From an uncultured Bartonella sp. (GTDB lineage: Bacteria > Pseudomonadota > Alphaproteobacteria > Rhizobiales > Rhizobiaceae): a stretch of 64,000 nt of DNA. Where the stretch lies: positions 86,016-150,015 of the forward strand of contig CALYQL010000003.1 of NCBI GenBank assembly GCA_945285915.1. The letters are read 5' to 3'. The notes beneath the pieces are model-generated. The model made no database searches. It saw only the letters and a list, made by a program, of their open reading frames with translations, and was not told the DNA's origin. Positions within the stretch are counted from its first letter, which is position 1. Every line of letters starts with the position of its first letter. The translations under genes and the position numbers were made by a program. Below, one piece after another: positions 45,439-55,000 of the stretch.

Positions 45439-47057
45439 TGAATATTCGCTCCACTCTTTACAACAGCATTAGGCAATACGCTTTTGATATAGTCTTTTGG
45501 ATTATGTAATTCGTCCGCCGCAGCTATCATATAATCAGCAACTGGACCTGCTCCTATTGTCAAAATCAAACAAAGTGCCAATAGGCCGGCCACTGGCGCA
45601 AACTCGATAACTTGCACACGAGGAATCTTACCTTCAATCGATGCCCAAAACGTCCGTATACCCGTGCGTGTCATTGCGATAAGTGCTGCAAATCCAGACA
45701 AAATGACAAACGCAACAAATACCCAATCGCGAAGTTGCGGCATGTAGCCATTTGCCTCAAGACCATCTGGATTGAATACACCGGTAATCATCATGAATTT
45801 TGCGACAAACCCTGAAAAGGGTGGCATGCCGATGATAAGAATTGCGGTTATGCCAAAGCAAGCGCCCAAAATTGCCAAAGTCGCCGGAATATATGTTCCC
45901 ACCTCATCGGCTTCTTCTTCTTCATCGTCACCATAAACTTCCATCGTCACAGCCAAAACATTTGCCGCTGTATCCTGACTACGTTCGACCAATTCAACCA
46001 GTAGAAAAAATGCTGCAAGCGACAGAGTTGATGAAACAATATAAAAAAGAGCCCCTGCTGTGAGCGAAGAGTTACCTGTGCCGACTGCCGCCATTAATGT
46101 GCCGGACGATACAAGTACACTATATGAAGCAAGGCGTCCAAGTGCCTGGCTGGCAAGAACACCGATAAAACCAAAAATAAGCGTTGCAAGTCCACCGTAA
46201 AACAATACGTCATTACCAAAGCCTGCAAAAGCTCCGCTTTCTGGTCCAAATACCAGCAATGTAAGCCTTAAAATAACATAAATCCCAACTTTACTTAAAA
46301 TGGCAAAAGATGCCCCAACAGGTGCCGCCACCGCGCTGTAAGTTGGTGTGAGCCAAAAGTTAAGTGGCCACATGCCTGCTTTGACAACAAAAGCCAATCC
46401 TAATATTGCCGCTCCCGTTTCAAAGATAATGCGATCTTCCACTGGTAATATTGCAAGTTTCATTGCAAGATCGGCCATATTCAATGTACCGGCAACACCG
46501 TAAATAAGCGCAGCCCCTATAAGAAAAAAGGATGATGCCAACAGATTAATGACAACATAATGCATGCCAGATCGAACACGCGCCTGCCCTGACCCGTGCA
46601 ATGCCAAAGCATAGGAAGCTGTTAACATAACCTCAAAAAATACAAAAAGGTTGAACAAATCACCGGTTAAAAAAGCACCATTAACACCAGCTATCATAAA
46701 CTGCATAAGGGAATGGAAATGCGGACCAACTTTATACCAATGGGCAAGTGAAAACACTAATGATGCAACGCCCAAAATACTGGAAAGCAGAACCATCAAG
46801 GCGCTTAGCCGATCAAGAACCAAAGTAATACCAAAAGGTGCAACCCAATTACCCAGCGCATAAACTTCTGCTTGCGGAGATATTTCAATTGCCCGTGCAA
46901 CCAATAGCATTGCTGTTAAGACCAACAGACCAATCGAAATGATACTGATAGATGATTTTAACCGGCGGTGCCTTTCATCATAAAACAATAATAAGGCACC
47001 CGTTGCGATAGGCAGTAAAATAGGAAAAATAATGAGGTGATGAAGAAAATTGGCCAC
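45435..47057 (-). CDS. mnhD: Mrp/Pha-type antiporter subunit D
   Basis: Proton-channel-like subunit related to respiratory complex I NuoN/NuoM. 540 aa, about 14 membrane segments. Seen: GVNGAFLTGDLFNLFVFFEVML (conserved membrane Glu), FVVKAGMWPLNFWLTPTYSAVAAPVGA (membrane Lys and broken helix), and SYSVLVSSGTL. An acidic loop (DDEEEEADE) sits near residue 385. Start is GTG at 47057, which shares one base with the mnhC stop; GGGAG lies about 8 nt upstream. Confidence 0.94.
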   Translation of the reverse strand: MANFLHHLIIFPILLPIATGALLLFYDERHRRLKSSISIISIGLLVLTAMLLVARAIEISPQAEVYALGNWVAPFGITLVLDRLSALMVLLSSILGVASLVFSLAHWYKVGPHFHSLMQFMIAGVNGAFLTGDLFNLFVFFEVMLTASYALALHGSGQARVRSGMHYVVINLLASSFFLIGAALIYGVAGTLNMADLAMKLAILPVEDRIIFETGAAILGLAFVVKAGMWPLNFWLTPTYSAVAAPVGASFAILSKVGIYVILRLTLLVFGPESGAFAGFGNDVLFYGGLATLIFGFIGVLASQALGRLASYSVLVSSGTLMAAVGTGNSSLTAGALFYIVSSTLSLAAFFLLVELVERSQDTAANVLAVTMEVYGDDEEEEADEVGTYIPATLAILGACFGITAILIIGMPPFSGFVAKFMMITGVFNPDGLEANGYMPQLRDWVFVAFVILSGFAALIAMTRTGIRTFWASIEGKIPRVQVIEFAPVAGLLALCLILTIGAGPVADYMIAAADELHNPKDYIKSVLPNAVVKSGANIQ

Positions 47058-47398
47058 TATTTTTTCTCCCGCCCGTCTACATGATCAGACCCGGTAAGCC
47101 CACGCGATACCAACAAGATAACAAGAAAAAGCGCAGCCGTTGCAAAACCAATCACAATAGCAGTAAGCACAAGTGCTTGTGGAAGCGGGTCGACATAATT
47201 TGCCGGATTGATAATCTTTGTAGGATCAACAATAGGTGCAGAATTTGAACGTGGGCGCCCCATTGAAAATATGAACAGATTAACCGCATAGGAAATCAGT
47301 GATAGGCCGATAATAAGCTGAAATGTTCTTGGACGCAAAATAAGCCATATCCCTGCTCCGGCAAGAACACCTATGGCAAGAGAAAGAACGATTTCCAT
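47057..47398 (-). CDS. mnhC: Mrp/Pha-type antiporter subunit C
   Basis: 113 aa, related to complex I NuoK; three membrane segments. Seen: GAGIWLILRPRTFQLIIGLSLISYAVNLFIF and DPLPQALVLTAIVIGFATAALFL, the MnhC signature. ATG 47398, 1 bp after mnhA; TAG overlaps the GTG of mnhD. Confidence 0.94.
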   Translation of the reverse strand: MEIVLSLAIGVLAGAGIWLILRPRTFQLIIGLSLISYAVNLFIFSMGRPRSNSAPIVDPTKIINPANYVDPLPQALVLTAIVIGFATAALFLVILLVSRGLTGSDHVDGREKK

Positions 47399-47399
47399 A

Positions 47400-50318
47400 T
47401 TATTCTCCCTCTTTCCGGATTACTTTTTTCCCAACGCGATAATGGCGAATGGACTGGTGCGCTATGGCTATCAACATCAACACCGTTGCACCAACCACAA
47501 GAGAAAAAACGCCTAAATCAAAAAACATAGCCGTTGCCGTAGGCATTTTTCCAATAAGTGGAATTTCAGTATATTGGAAATATGACGTTAAAAACGGATA
47601 ACCAAAAAACCAAGAGCCAATACCAGTTGCCATTGCGGCCAGAATGCCAAATCCCATCCAGCGTAATGGCAAAACAGTTAAATGGCTTTCTACCCAACGC
47701 GTACCGGAAGCGACATACTGCAAAATAAACCCTATTGCCATTGTAACACCACCGGCAAAGCCACCGCCGGGCAGATCATGTCCACGCATGAAAAGATAAA
47801 CGGCAAAAGCCATAATAACCGGAAATAGCCAATGCATGATAATACGTGGCACCGCGAGATAATCGGAAACCGTATCACCAATCTCGCGATCAGGTTGCGC
47901 TTCGTCGAATTCCTTTTGTATCTGCTGTTGCGTTGGTGCGGCAATACTTTCAACCGCCGGACGGAAACGGCGCAATAGAGCAAAGACAGTTAGTGCAACA
48001 ATAGCAAGAACAGTAATTTCTCCCATTGTGTCAAAACCACGGAAATCAACCAACAGAACGTTGACAACATTTCGCCCACCCGCATCTGAATATGCGTGGG
48101 TCAGAAAATAGTCGGATATTGTTGCGCCCTGCGGACGGGTCATAACAGCATAGGATAACCACGCCAGACTCCCCCCGCCAATAATTGCAATAAGCAGATC
48201 ACGACTACGGCGCAACCATACCCAACCATTTGTTCCTATAGGATCAGGGCTTTCATACCGCTTAGGCAACCAGCGCAAACCAAGCAATAACAATACCGTT
48301 GTTACAACTTCGACAACAAGTTGTGTCACGGCAAGATCTGGTGCAGATAACCACAAAAATGTTGCACAAGTCATAAGACCTGTCGCGCCTAACAATACAA
48401 GAGAAGCCAATCTATGGAATTTTGCTTGCCAGGCAACTGCTATGGCGCATGTCCCACCAATCAGCCAAATAATGAGAAATGGTAGATCAAGAGGAAATAA
48501 TGGCAAAGATCCTGCCGAGATCAGACCATACTTATAAATAACTAGACCGATGATAACTATCGGAGCCAATACAATCCACCGCACTTGCACTTGCAAACGC
48601 CGAGTTGAAAGAAATGACTCGGCAAAACGCGCCCATTTCCAAGAAATTGTTACAAGAACACGTTCAAAAATACGCTGGCCTTTCAAATGCCGGAAGAATG
48701 GAGGACCACCTTCACATGATTTGAGATATTTTCTTGCAAAAACATACAGCATGAAGCCACCAATCAGCGCAATCATGCTCATAATCAGCGGTAAATTGAA
48801 ACCGTGCCATAAAGCGAGACTATATCGTGGCGTTTCAGAACCTAAAACGGCAGTAACTGCATTTTTAAGAATGCGGCCTATTGCGAAATGTGGAAATATC
48901 CCGATCAAAAGGCATAAAAATACCAATAGCTCTATTGGAAAGCGCATAAAATGTGGTGGTTCGTGGGGGGTCTTGGGCAAATCTTGTGGTTTGCCGCCAA
49001 AAAACACTCCATGAATAAATCGGACAGAATATGTAACGCTGAAAAGACCTGCTATCGTTGCCAGATAAGGCGTTATCCAATCAAGCCACGATTCCATATT
49101 TGTTTCTACAGCTTCAGCAAAAAACATTTCTTTTGATAAGAAGCCGTTCAATAGTGGTACACCGGCCATTGCGGCACTAGCAACAAGTGCCAATGTGCCG
49201 GTAAAAGGCATATAACGGAAAAGACCAGACAATTTCCGCATATCGCGCGTGCCACTTTCATGGTCAATAATACCGGCTGCCATAAATAGCGATGCCTTAA
49301 AAATAGCATGGTTGACCATATGAAAAATTGCAGCAACACAAGCAAGAGGACTTGCAAGACTAAGCAATGTGGTAATCAATCCAAGATGGCTAATTGTTGA
49401 ATAAGCCAACAGACCTTTCAGGTCTTGTTGGAACATTGCAAAATAGGCGCCAAGAACAAGCGTGGTCAAACCAGCTAGGCCCACAATCCAGAACCATTCT
49501 TCTGTACCAGCCAAAACCGGCCAAAACCGCACCAATAAAAACACGCCGGCTTTGACCATGGTAGCAGAATGTAAATAGGCTGAAACCGGTGTGGGTGCTG
49601 CCATGGCATTAGGCAACCAAAAGTGGAATGGAAATTGTGCGCTTTTGGTCAATGCGCCTAATAATAGGCATATCAAAGCAGGTAGATAAAGCGGACTTGC
49701 TTTAATTATACTGCCGGATTTTAAAACAATACCTAGGTCGTAGCTACCAACAATATGGCCAATAATAAGCATACCAACCAAAAGGCAAAAACCACCAAAT
49801 CCCGTAATGGTCAAAGCCATACGTGCGCCATCACGCGCACTAGCATTATGGTACCAATAACCAATGAGCAAAAATGAAAATATGCTTGTTAATTCCCAAA
49901 ATATAACGAGAAGAACAATATTTCCGGACAGGACTATGCCCATCATAGAGCCCATAAAGGCTAATAAAAACGAAAAGAAGCGGGGTACCGGATCTGCTGG
50001 ATCCATGTAATAGCGTGCATAAACAACCACAAGCAAACCAATGCCTGTAATGAGAAGCGCAAACAACCACGCAAATCCATCCATACGCAATGTGACATTT
50101 AAGCCCCATTGGGGTAACCAGCTAATATCTATACGAACTATGTTGCCGGCCGTAATGGCAGGATAAAGCATGATTGTGCATAATAGGCCTAAAAGAGCCA
50201 CTGCACCTGCAAACCAAGCTTCATTATTTTTGGCTGTTGAGCGAAAAAAACCGATAATTGCACTACCGACAAAGGGAAGTATAACCAGCAATATCAACAT
50301 TGCTTCCCGTACTGTCAT
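47400..50318 (-). CDS. mnhA: Mrp/Pha-type antiporter fused subunit A+B
   Basis: Large antiporter subunit (972 aa) related to complex I NuoL, with MnhB fused at the C-terminus as in rhizobial PhaAB. Seen: FWELTSIFSFLLIGYW (membrane Glu), GALTKSAQFPFHFWLPNAMAAPTPVSAYLHSATMVKAGVFL (membrane Lys/His), STISHLGLI, then the MnhA C-terminal domain (VVEVVTTVLLLLGLRWLP; DFRGFDTMGEITVL) and the MnhB part from about residue 820 (RGHDLPGGGFAGGV). Start: ATG 50318; GTG 50327 and TTG 50351 are in frame alternatives. First gene of a six-gene operon. Na+ or K+ specificity is not readable. Confidence 0.93.
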   Translation of the reverse strand: MTVREAMLILLVILPFVGSAIIGFFRSTAKNNEAWFAGAVALLGLLCTIMLYPAITAGNIVRIDISWLPQWGLNVTLRMDGFAWLFALLITGIGLLVVVYARYYMDPADPVPRFFSFLLAFMGSMMGIVLSGNIVLLVIFWELTSIFSFLLIGYWYHNASARDGARMALTITGFGGFCLLVGMLIIGHIVGSYDLGIVLKSGSIIKASPLYLPALICLLLGALTKSAQFPFHFWLPNAMAAPTPVSAYLHSATMVKAGVFLLVRFWPVLAGTEEWFWIVGLAGLTTLVLGAYFAMFQQDLKGLLAYSTISHLGLITTLLSLASPLACVAAIFHMVNHAIFKASLFMAAGIIDHESGTRDMRKLSGLFRYMPFTGTLALVASAAMAGVPLLNGFLSKEMFFAEAVETNMESWLDWITPYLATIAGLFSVTYSVRFIHGVFFGGKPQDLPKTPHEPPHFMRFPIELLVFLCLLIGIFPHFAIGRILKNAVTAVLGSETPRYSLALWHGFNLPLIMSMIALIGGFMLYVFARKYLKSCEGGPPFFRHLKGQRIFERVLVTISWKWARFAESFLSTRRLQVQVRWIVLAPIVIIGLVIYKYGLISAGSLPLFPLDLPFLIIWLIGGTCAIAVAWQAKFHRLASLVLLGATGLMTCATFLWLSAPDLAVTQLVVEVVTTVLLLLGLRWLPKRYESPDPIGTNGWVWLRRSRDLLIAIIGGGSLAWLSYAVMTRPQGATISDYFLTHAYSDAGGRNVVNVLLVDFRGFDTMGEITVLAIVALTVFALLRRFRPAVESIAAPTQQQIQKEFDEAQPDREIGDTVSDYLAVPRIIMHWLFPVIMAFAVYLFMRGHDLPGGGFAGGVTMAIGFILQYVASGTRWVESHLTVLPLRWMGFGILAAMATGIGSWFFGYPFLTSYFQYTEIPLIGKMPTATAMFFDLGVFSLVVGATVLMLIAIAHQSIRHYRVGKKVIRKEGE

Positions 50319-50538
50319 TATTCGCACACCATCCTGTTTTTTGAGCCTCAATTCTAGATAGGGCGTTCAGTCTGAATCGCTAACGCCTATTTTCGTATAA
50401 TGGACGGCTTGTCACAAAGAGTGCAAGCCTTTTTGAGAGCTAAATGTAGAAATTTGGTTATCTGTTAACAAAGCAGCATTTGCTATTCAACAATAGCAGC
50501 AAATCCTGTCATGCGACTTATCGTCTCGTGAAGGTCGC

Positions 50539-50991
50539 TCAGCCTTTATAATAGGGTGAAACACACGCCTTTCGTGCCCCTTCAAAAGGCTGATATGTGT
50601 TATCACTGGCTGAGTAAGTCTTGTATTTGGACAAACAATAATTGACATGACTTTTTATCTGCCATGGTTTTTCTTCACTATCTTTTTGCTTATGAGAAAT
50701 CGCTTGCACGCTTTCGTTTGTTACACCAGCTTTTGCATTTGGTTGAAATGCAGCTTCAGGATACCACCAACCATCTGTATGTTTACGATAACCATTACGA
50801 TAATGGCGATAGCCTTTAAAACCGTTCCACTCTCCTCTGCTTTTATTAGTAATTGATGTCGGTGCACCAGTTTGGCTTGCCTCAGCAACTACCTCAACCG
50901 AAAGATCCGCTGCAATACCAGATGAGGTAAACATCACCAATGACATAGCTGAAGCAAATGCAACACCAGACAAAGAAACCTTGATACGCAT
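50539..50991 (-). CDS. BA14K-family secreted protein
   Basis: Small secreted or surface protein (150 aa) with a C-terminal BA14K-like domain; the Brucella relative is immunoreactive and lectin-like. Seen: a signal peptide (about 1-27, ending GIAA), a Gly/Tyr/His/Arg-rich middle (YRHYRNGYRKHTDGWWYP), and the C-terminal HVNYCLSKYKTYSASDNTY ... ACVSPYY with two Cys. Start: ATG 50991, six nt after GGAAGGA; an upstream TTG-type extension to 51024 has no support. Role at the envelope is inferred from relatives. Confidence 0.85.
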   Translation of the reverse strand: MRIKVSLSGVAFASAMSLVMFTSSGIAADLSVEVVAEASQTGAPTSITNKSRGEWNGFKGYRHYRNGYRKHTDGWWYPEAAFQPNAKAGVTNESVQAISHKQKDSEEKPWQIKSHVNYCLSKYKTYSASDNTYQPFEGARKACVSPYYKG

Positions 50992-51162
50992 GGAGAATCC
51001 TTCCCAGAATGAGATAGCTACCAATTATAGCAAACACATAAACTGAAAATGGGTATCTTTTTTGTATGGTTAACCAATAACTTATTTGTACTTTGAGCGT
51101 TATCTTTCTATATGGTTAAACACGGATTCGTTATAATCAATACACCCGCTACTCAGGATAAC

Positions 51163-52263
51163 ATGATGATAAAAACGCCTTACTATCTTATCGATAAAAC
51201 TAAGCTTTTGCGCAATATGGAAAACATCGCGCGGTTGCGGGATTTATCAGGTGCAAAGGCGTTATTGGCTTTAAAATGCTTTGCCACATGGGGTGTTTTT
51301 GATTTTATGGCCGATTATATGGATGGGACAACGTCCTCATCACTATATGAACTACGTTTGGGTCGCGAAAAATTTGGCAAAGAAACACATGCTTATTCTG
51401 TAGCATGGAGTGACCATGAAATTGATGAAGCAATCACTTATGCCGATAAAATTATTTTCAATTCAGTTGGACAACTTCAGAGATTCGAACAACAATCGAA
51501 AAATATCAAACGTGGGTTACGCCTCAATCCGGGCATAAGTTCTTCAAGTTTTGACCTTGCCGATCCTGCACGTCCCTATAGTCGTTTAGGAGAAAGAGAG
51601 AATGAAAAAATTGAAATGGTATTGCCGTTAGTCAATGGTTTCATGATACACAATAATTGCGAGAATGGTGATTTTTCGCTTTTTGACAGCATGTTGAGCA
51701 ATATTGAAGAAAAGTTCGGTAGTTTCTTTAAACATGTTGATTGGATTAGTTTGGGTGGCGGCATCCACTTTACCGGCAACGGTTATCCCTTAGAAGCTTT
51801 TGCAGACAGACTGAAAAGATTTTCTGATCTTTATGGTGTTACAGTTTATCTTGAACCTGGAGAAGCATCTATTACGAACAGCACAACACTGGAAGTGAGT
51901 GTGTTGGATACCCTGTCCAACGGCAAGGAACTGGCCATTGTGGACAGTTCTATTGAAGCCCACATGCTGGATTTGCTTATTTATCGGGAAAATGCCAAAA
52001 TTGCGCCCAATACCGGCCCACATGAAATTATGGTTTGCGGAAAGTCTTGTTTGGCAGGTGATGTATTTGGTACATTCCATTTTCCTGAAAAGCTGAAAGT
52101 TGGCGATCGCTTATCGTTTCAAGATGCCGCTGGATATACAATGGTAAAAAAGAATTGGTTCAATGGTCTTAATATGCCATCTATTGCAATAAAAGAATTG
52201 GATGGAACTATTCGCGTTCAGCGAGAATTTGGTTATAAGGACTATCAAGATAGTCTTTCATAA
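51163..52263 (+). CDS. nspC: Carboxynorspermidine / carboxyspermidine decarboxylase
   Basis: PLP enzyme (alanine-racemase fold) that decarboxylates carboxy(nor)spermidine to (nor)spermidine. Seen: TPYYLIDKTKL, the PLP-Lys segment ALLALKCFATWGVFD (K38), SSSLYELRLG, LRLNPGISSSSFDLADPARPYSRLG, the His-bearing GFMIHNNCENGDF, SLGGGIHFTG, LEPGEAS, and CGKSCLAGDVFG. Start: ATG 51163 (ATG 51166 next) after CAGGA, giving 366 aa, the normal length; a longer frame to 51112 is not conserved-looking. Followed by the dehydrogenase of the same pathway. Confidence 0.93.
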   Translation: MMIKTPYYLIDKTKLLRNMENIARLRDLSGAKALLALKCFATWGVFDFMADYMDGTTSSSLYELRLGREKFGKETHAYSVAWSDHEIDEAITYADKIIFNSVGQLQRFEQQSKNIKRGLRLNPGISSSSFDLADPARPYSRLGERENEKIEMVLPLVNGFMIHNNCENGDFSLFDSMLSNIEEKFGSFFKHVDWISLGGGIHFTGNGYPLEAFADRLKRFSDLYGVTVYLEPGEASITNSTTLEVSVLDTLSNGKELAIVDSSIEAHMLDLLIYRENAKIAPNTGPHEIMVCGKSCLAGDVFGTFHFPEKLKVGDRLSFQDAAGYTMVKKNWFNGLNMPSIAIKELDGTIRVQREFGYKDYQDSLS

Positions 52264-52321
52264 AAGACTGTCCGTTTCGTAACACTTTTTGAAATTATAC
52301 TGTTTAGGAGACAAACCGGGA

Positions 52322-53560
52322 ATGAAAAAGAATATCCTCATTATTGGTGCAGGTGGTGTAGCACAGGTCGTTGCCCATAAATGTGCCCAACATAACGATA
52401 TTCTCGGTGATCTTCATATTGCTTCGCGAACGTTACAAAAGTGCGAGGCTATCATCGCTTCTGTAAAAGAAAAGAAATCGATGAAGGTGAAAGGTGTCTT
52501 TGAAACCCATCACCTTGACGCCATGAATGTAAAAGCAACGGCAGATCTTATTAGAAAAACCGGTTGTCAAATTGTTATCAATGTTGGATCAGCCTTTTTG
52601 AATATGTCTGTTTTATCAGCCTGTTTAGAAACAGGCGCAGCCTATATTGATACAGCAATCCATGAAGACCCGTTGAAAATTTGTGAAACACCGCCTTGGT
52701 ACGGTAATTATGAATGGCCACGTCGGGAAGAATGTGAAGAAGCTGGTGTAACCGCAATTCTCGGTGCAGGTTTTGATCCTGGTGTTGTGAATGCATATGC
52801 AGCATTGGCACATCATGATTATTTCGACAAAATGACAGATATCGATATCATTGATATCAATGCAGGAAGTCACGGACGGTGGTTTGCCACAAATTTTGAT
52901 CCGGAAATTAATTTTCGTGAATTTACTGGCCAGGTATGGTCTTGGCAAAATAGCAAGTGGGTTTCAAACAAGATGTTTGAAATTGGCCAAGAGTGGGATT
53001 TGCCGATAGTCGGCACGCAAAAAACCTATATGACTGGTCATGACGAAATCCATTCTTTATCAAAGAATTTGGACGTGCCGAATATCCGGTTTTGGATGGG
53101 CTTTGGTGAACGGTATATAACGGTTTTCAATGTTTTGAAAAATCTTGGGCTTTTATCCGAACAGCCCGTGAAAACAGCTGAAGGACAAGAAGTTATTCCT
53201 TTGAAAGTGGTTAAAGCGGTATTGCCTGATCCATCTTCTCTTGCGCCCGATTACAAAGGCAAAACATGTATAGGAGACCTCATAAAAGGCGAAAAAAATG
53301 GCAAGCCGCGTGAGGTATTTATCTATAATGTTGCTGACCATGAAGAAGCCTACCATGAAACTGGCGCACAAGGCATATCCTATACGGCTGGCGTTCCAGC
53401 TGTTGCTGCTGCCTTACTTGTTGCCCATGGTGAATGGGATATCAAGACAATGGCAAATATCGAAGAATTGCCAACCAAACCGTTTTTAAAACGCCTTGCT
53501 GAAATGGGATTGCCAACACGTATAAGAGAAGGAAAAAGTGATAAAGAACTCAACTTCTAA
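52322..53560 (+). CDS. Carboxynorspermidine / carboxyspermidine dehydrogenase (saccharopine dehydrogenase-like)
   Basis: Reductively condenses putrescine (or diaminopropane) with L-aspartate beta-semialdehyde to carboxyspermidine, using NADPH. Seen: the Rossmann motif ILIIGAGGVAQVVAHKC (5-21), CLETGAAYIDTA, WPRREECEEAGVTAILGAGFDPGVVNAYAA, and HGEWDIKTMANIEELP. 412 aa. Start ATG 52322, after GGAGACAAACCGGGA. 58 bp after nspC, so one operon for the alternative spermidine pathway. Confidence 0.92.
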   Translation: MKKNILIIGAGGVAQVVAHKCAQHNDILGDLHIASRTLQKCEAIIASVKEKKSMKVKGVFETHHLDAMNVKATADLIRKTGCQIVINVGSAFLNMSVLSACLETGAAYIDTAIHEDPLKICETPPWYGNYEWPRREECEEAGVTAILGAGFDPGVVNAYAALAHHDYFDKMTDIDIIDINAGSHGRWFATNFDPEINFREFTGQVWSWQNSKWVSNKMFEIGQEWDLPIVGTQKTYMTGHDEIHSLSKNLDVPNIRFWMGFGERYITVFNVLKNLGLLSEQPVKTAEGQEVIPLKVVKAVLPDPSSLAPDYKGKTCIGDLIKGEKNGKPREVFIYNVADHEEAYHETGAQGISYTAGVPAVAAALLVAHGEWDIKTMANIEELPTKPFLKRLAEMGLPTRIREGKSDKELNF

Positions 53561-53588
53561 TCACATTTAGCGGGGAATTTACAAATAC

Positions 53589-54722
53589 ATGCGGCAATGG
53601 CTTCAAACACATATTACAGCTGTCAAACATCAACTGTTTCATCGCATATGCCATTGTCGCTATTATTTAAAAACGCTTTCCATTCTTGCAATATCTGCAT
53701 CAATGTCCTTCTTGCCATTGCATGCCAAAGAAGCACTTTCCCAAAGCAACACTATCTTTGATAACTTTGTAAAAAAAATACACCCTGCCAAACCACCAGT
53801 TTGTGGTGGAACAGATTTAACAAAAACATTTTCCAAAAATGACCAGAAAAAATTCGCTTCTCAGTCGAAGGCAATTATAAACGGCAATGCCAAATTTTGG
53901 AAAATTGAAAAAAGCGGTGTTAAGCCTTCCTATCTATTAGGAACAATGCATGTCAGTGATCCTAAAATTATCACCTTGTCAAAACGCCAAAAAGATATCT
54001 TTGATAAATCTGACAGATTGGTTCTAGAGCTTAGTGAAATCGCAGAAACAGACAGTGATATCTACGCAAAAAAAATTATTCTCGATCCAGATTTTATCAC
54101 ACCAAAGGCAGGTGAAAGTTTCAAAGATCTTTTAACATCAGAACAGTTTTTGAAATTTCAGACCACTTTGGAAGAACATGGTTTGCCCTACGATACCTTG
54201 GCGAACGTCAAACCATGGATAATCTGGACAACACTAAGCATTCCAATTTGCGAAACCAAACGCCTACAATATGGCTATCGCGCATTAGATACCCAACTTG
54301 GTTTGGACGCCAAGAAACAGAACAAACCGGTATTGGGACTTGAAAGCGTCGACGAACAAATATCAGCCTTAAAAGGCTTACCAATTAGTTTTTATGCAGA
54401 ATCTATTGAGGACATGGTGCAAAACACCGATCTTAATAATGATATTTTTTATACCCAAATGCAGCTATATCAAAAGGGTCATATTGGTGAGCTTTTCGTC
54501 CTTGAAAAAATGTTCAAATCCAATGTGAGCGCTGAAAACCAACGTATTTTCTATCAGATATTGGTGGACCAGCGTAATGATAGGATGGCCGAGCGTGCTC
54601 AAAAAATTATTGAGCAAGGCAATAGTTTTATCGCCGTTGGCGCAGGACATCTTCCCGGTTCAAAAGGTCTCGTTGAACAACTACGGCAAAAAGGTTTTAC
54701 GTTAACAGCTGTTGATCGTTAA
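53589..54722 (+). CDS. TraB/GumN-family protein
   Basis: TraB/GumN/PrgY-family protein (377 aa), a putative metalloprotease-like fold whose bacterial function is unclear. Seen: FWKIEKSGVKPSYLLGTMHVSDPKI (first conserved His motif), RLVLELSEI, and the C-terminal FIAVGAGHLPGSKGLVEQL (second His motif), spaced as usual. A hydrophobic stretch near residues 27-46 ending LHAKE is probably a signal or anchor, so the domain is likely periplasmic. ATG 53589, 28 bp after the dehydrogenase; likely in the same transcript but functionally unrelated on present knowledge. Confidence 0.88.
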   Translation: MRQWLQTHITAVKHQLFHRICHCRYYLKTLSILAISASMSFLPLHAKEALSQSNTIFDNFVKKIHPAKPPVCGGTDLTKTFSKNDQKKFASQSKAIINGNAKFWKIEKSGVKPSYLLGTMHVSDPKIITLSKRQKDIFDKSDRLVLELSEIAETDSDIYAKKIILDPDFITPKAGESFKDLLTSEQFLKFQTTLEEHGLPYDTLANVKPWIIWTTLSIPICETKRLQYGYRALDTQLGLDAKKQNKPVLGLESVDEQISALKGLPISFYAESIEDMVQNTDLNNDIFYTQMQLYQKGHIGELFVLEKMFKSNVSAENQRIFYQILVDQRNDRMAERAQKIIEQGNSFIAVGAGHLPGSKGLVEQLRQKGFTLTAVDR

Positions 54723-54953
54723 AATAAATTCTTAGATCATCAATCAAATAAAACCAAGCCTGAATTATGATTTTATAATTATAAAATTTGAAAAAATAAA
54801 TTTATAAACAGTTGATATTTTAACTATGAATTTTATATCAAGTTTTTCCTGTTTTGATTTAAAAATAATAATAAATAATATTTTTAATTAAAAAAATTAC
54901 CATCCGAAATATATTTTATATCATTTTTATTTTATTTCGTATTTCAAATAAAA

Positions 54954-54975
54954 AAGGCTGTCCTTAGACAGCCTT
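54954..54975 (-). terminator. Rho-independent terminator for the lpdA end of the suc block
   Basis: Perfect stem AAGGCTGTC (54954-54962) / GACAGCCTT (54967-54975), loop CTTA. On the minus strand it is followed by a long T-run. Lies 25 bp after the lpdA stop. The 200 bp beyond it, to the TraB stop, are extremely AT-rich and hold nothing I recognise. Confidence 0.9.
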
Positions 54976-55000
54976 CTTAAAGAAAATAGTTTATTACTAT

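Noticed and set aside
48550..49014. 154-codon frame antisense to mnhA
   Set aside because: Sits within conserved membrane-segment coding sequence; basic, low-information translation with no ribosome site of note.
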